A stretch of 64,000 bases of DNA from Xenopus tropicalis (taxonomy: Eukaryota; Chordata; Amphibia; Anura; Pipidae), in the NCBI RefSeq assembly GCF_000004195.4, contig NC_030681.2, positions 20,724,482 to 20,788,481 of the forward strand, read 5' to 3'. Positions 62,756 to 64,000 of the stretch are shown piece after piece; within the stretch, counting starts at the first letter, position 1, and each line of letters starts with the position of its first letter. Below the pieces are notes generated by a model. The model ran no database searches, was not told where the DNA came from, and saw only the letters and a program-made list of their open reading frames with translations. Made by a program: the position numbers and the translations under genes.

Positions 62756-64000
62756 GCACCATCTCTCCCTACTATACCTGCTATCCCACAGCCCCAGTCC
62801 CTTCCCAGAGGCTATTATCCCACTGCTACTATAGGCACCATCTCTCCCTACTATACCTGCTATCCCACAGCCACAGTCCCTTCCCAGAGGCTATTATCCC
62901 CCCACTGCTACTATAGGCACCATCTCTCCCTACTATACCTGCTATCCCACAGCCCCAGTCCCTTCCCAGAGTCTATTATCCCCCCACTGCTACTATAGGC
63001 ACCATCTCTCCCTACTATACCTGCTATCCCACAGCCCCAGTCCCTTCCCAGAGGCTATTATCCCCCCACTGCTACTATAGGCACCATCTCTCCCTACTAT
63101 ACCTGCTATCCCACAGTCCCTTCCCAGAGGCTATTATCCCACTGCTACTATAGGCACCATCTCTCCCTACTATACCTGCTATCCCACAGCCCCAGTCCCT
63201 TCCCAGAGGCTATTATCCCACTGCTACTATAGGCACCATCTCTCCCTACTATACCTGCTATCCCACAGCCCCAGTCCCTTCCCAGAGGCTATTATCCCCC
63301 CACTGCTACTATAGGCACCATCTCTCCCTACTATACCTGCTATCCCACAGCCCCAGTCCCTTCCCAGAGGCTATTATTCCCCCACTGCTACTATAGGCAC
63401 CATCTCTCCCTACTATACCTGCTATCCCACAGCCCCAGTCCCTTCCCAGAGGCTATTATCCCCCCACTGCTACTATAGGCACCATCTCTCCCTACTATAT
63501 CTGCTATCCCACAGCCCCAGTCCCTTCCCAGAGGCTATTATTCCCCACTGCTACTATAGGCACCATCTCTCCCTACTATACCTACTATCCCACAGCCCCA
63601 GTCCCTTCCCAGAGGCTATTATCCCCCCACTGATACTATAGGCACCATCTCTCCCTACTATACCTGCTATCCCACAGCCCCAGTCCCTTCCCAAAGGCTA
63701 TTATCCCCCCACTGCTACTATAGGCACCATCTCTCCCTACTATACCTGCTATCCCACAGCCACAGTCCCTTCCCAGAGGCTATTATCCCCCCACTGCTAC
63801 TATAGGCACCATCTCTCCCTACTATACTTGCTATCCCACAGCCACAGTCCCTTCCCAGAGGCTATTATCCCCCACTGCTACTATAGGCACCATCTCTCCC
63901 TACTATACTTGCTATCCCAGAGGCTATTATCCCCCACTGCTACTATAGGCACCATCTCTCCCTACTATACCTGCTATCCCACAGCCACAGTCCCTTCCCA
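62756..64000. repeat. 78-82-bp tandem array, at least 15 copies, open at window end
   Basis: The unit contains 'gcaccatctctccctactat', 'acctgctatcccacagcccc' and 'agtcccttcccagaggctat'. Length varies with a run of 3-6 C before 'actgctactata'. One unit (near 63100) lacks 'ccccag' and one (near 63905) lacks a larger internal block. The array continues past the window. Confidence 0.95.

Noticed and set aside
49152..64000. msh2 exon 7 (expected to encode 'LNLVEAFVED')
   Set aside because: I scanned for an acceptor followed by this sequence and did not find it. The intron probably extends past the window. A translated search with human exon 7 would settle it.

Overview
The window reads as frog genomic DNA, almost certainly Xenopus (probably X. 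tropicalis). Two genes in the same orientation support this, epcam and then msh2, in the order known from other tetrapods. So do several dense families of short palindromic transposons that I recognise as typical of Xenopus, and hAT elements with SPIN ('Space Invader') ends. All coding sequence is split by GT-AG introns, and I see no bacterial or viral genes. The species is an inference; no species-defining sequence was tested.

Layout. 1-19860 is non-coding. It holds degraded MITEs (short non-autonomous DNA transposons), a MITE whose core has become a 52-bp satellite (5458-7832) and is itself interrupted by a hAT element, a perfect 29-bp hairpin (8580-8645), a 34-bp satellite of about 2.9 kb (10181-13038), and a nested hAT/SPIN cluster (18173-19455). 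19883-26610 is a complete epcam gene: CRE and TATA promoter, nine coding exons, 312 residues, poly(A) signal. 26611-37018 is the roughly 10.4-kb epcam-msh2 interval. It carries nested MITEs, a long inverted repeat with hammerhead-ribozyme-like cores (28447-28986), two more SPIN copies, and an eight-fold 113-bp expansion about 0.7 kb upstream of msh2. 37019-49151 holds msh2 exons 1-6 (residues 1-357). From 49152 to the window end I read intron 6, over 14.8 kb, with more MITEs, a hAT-borne 34-bp array (56536-58050), a roughly 330-bp near-perfect palindrome (61039-61366) and an 82-bp satellite (62756-64000) that runs off the end.

The two genes do unrelated jobs: EPCAM is an epithelial adhesion and signalling glycoprotein, and MSH2 is the common subunit of the MutS mismatch-repair heterodimers. 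Their adjacency still matters, because loss of the human EPCAM 3' end silences MSH2 by read-through. Here both genes appear intact as far as the window reaches.

The most unusual signals are not genes. Several unrelated transposon families each carry an internally expanded minisatellite. hAT elements repeatedly sit at the ends of other elements with readable target-site duplications. Three hammerhead-like motifs are visible. I found no tRNA, rRNA, CRISPR or autonomous transposase gene. The long open frames in the tandem arrays are translations of repeats.
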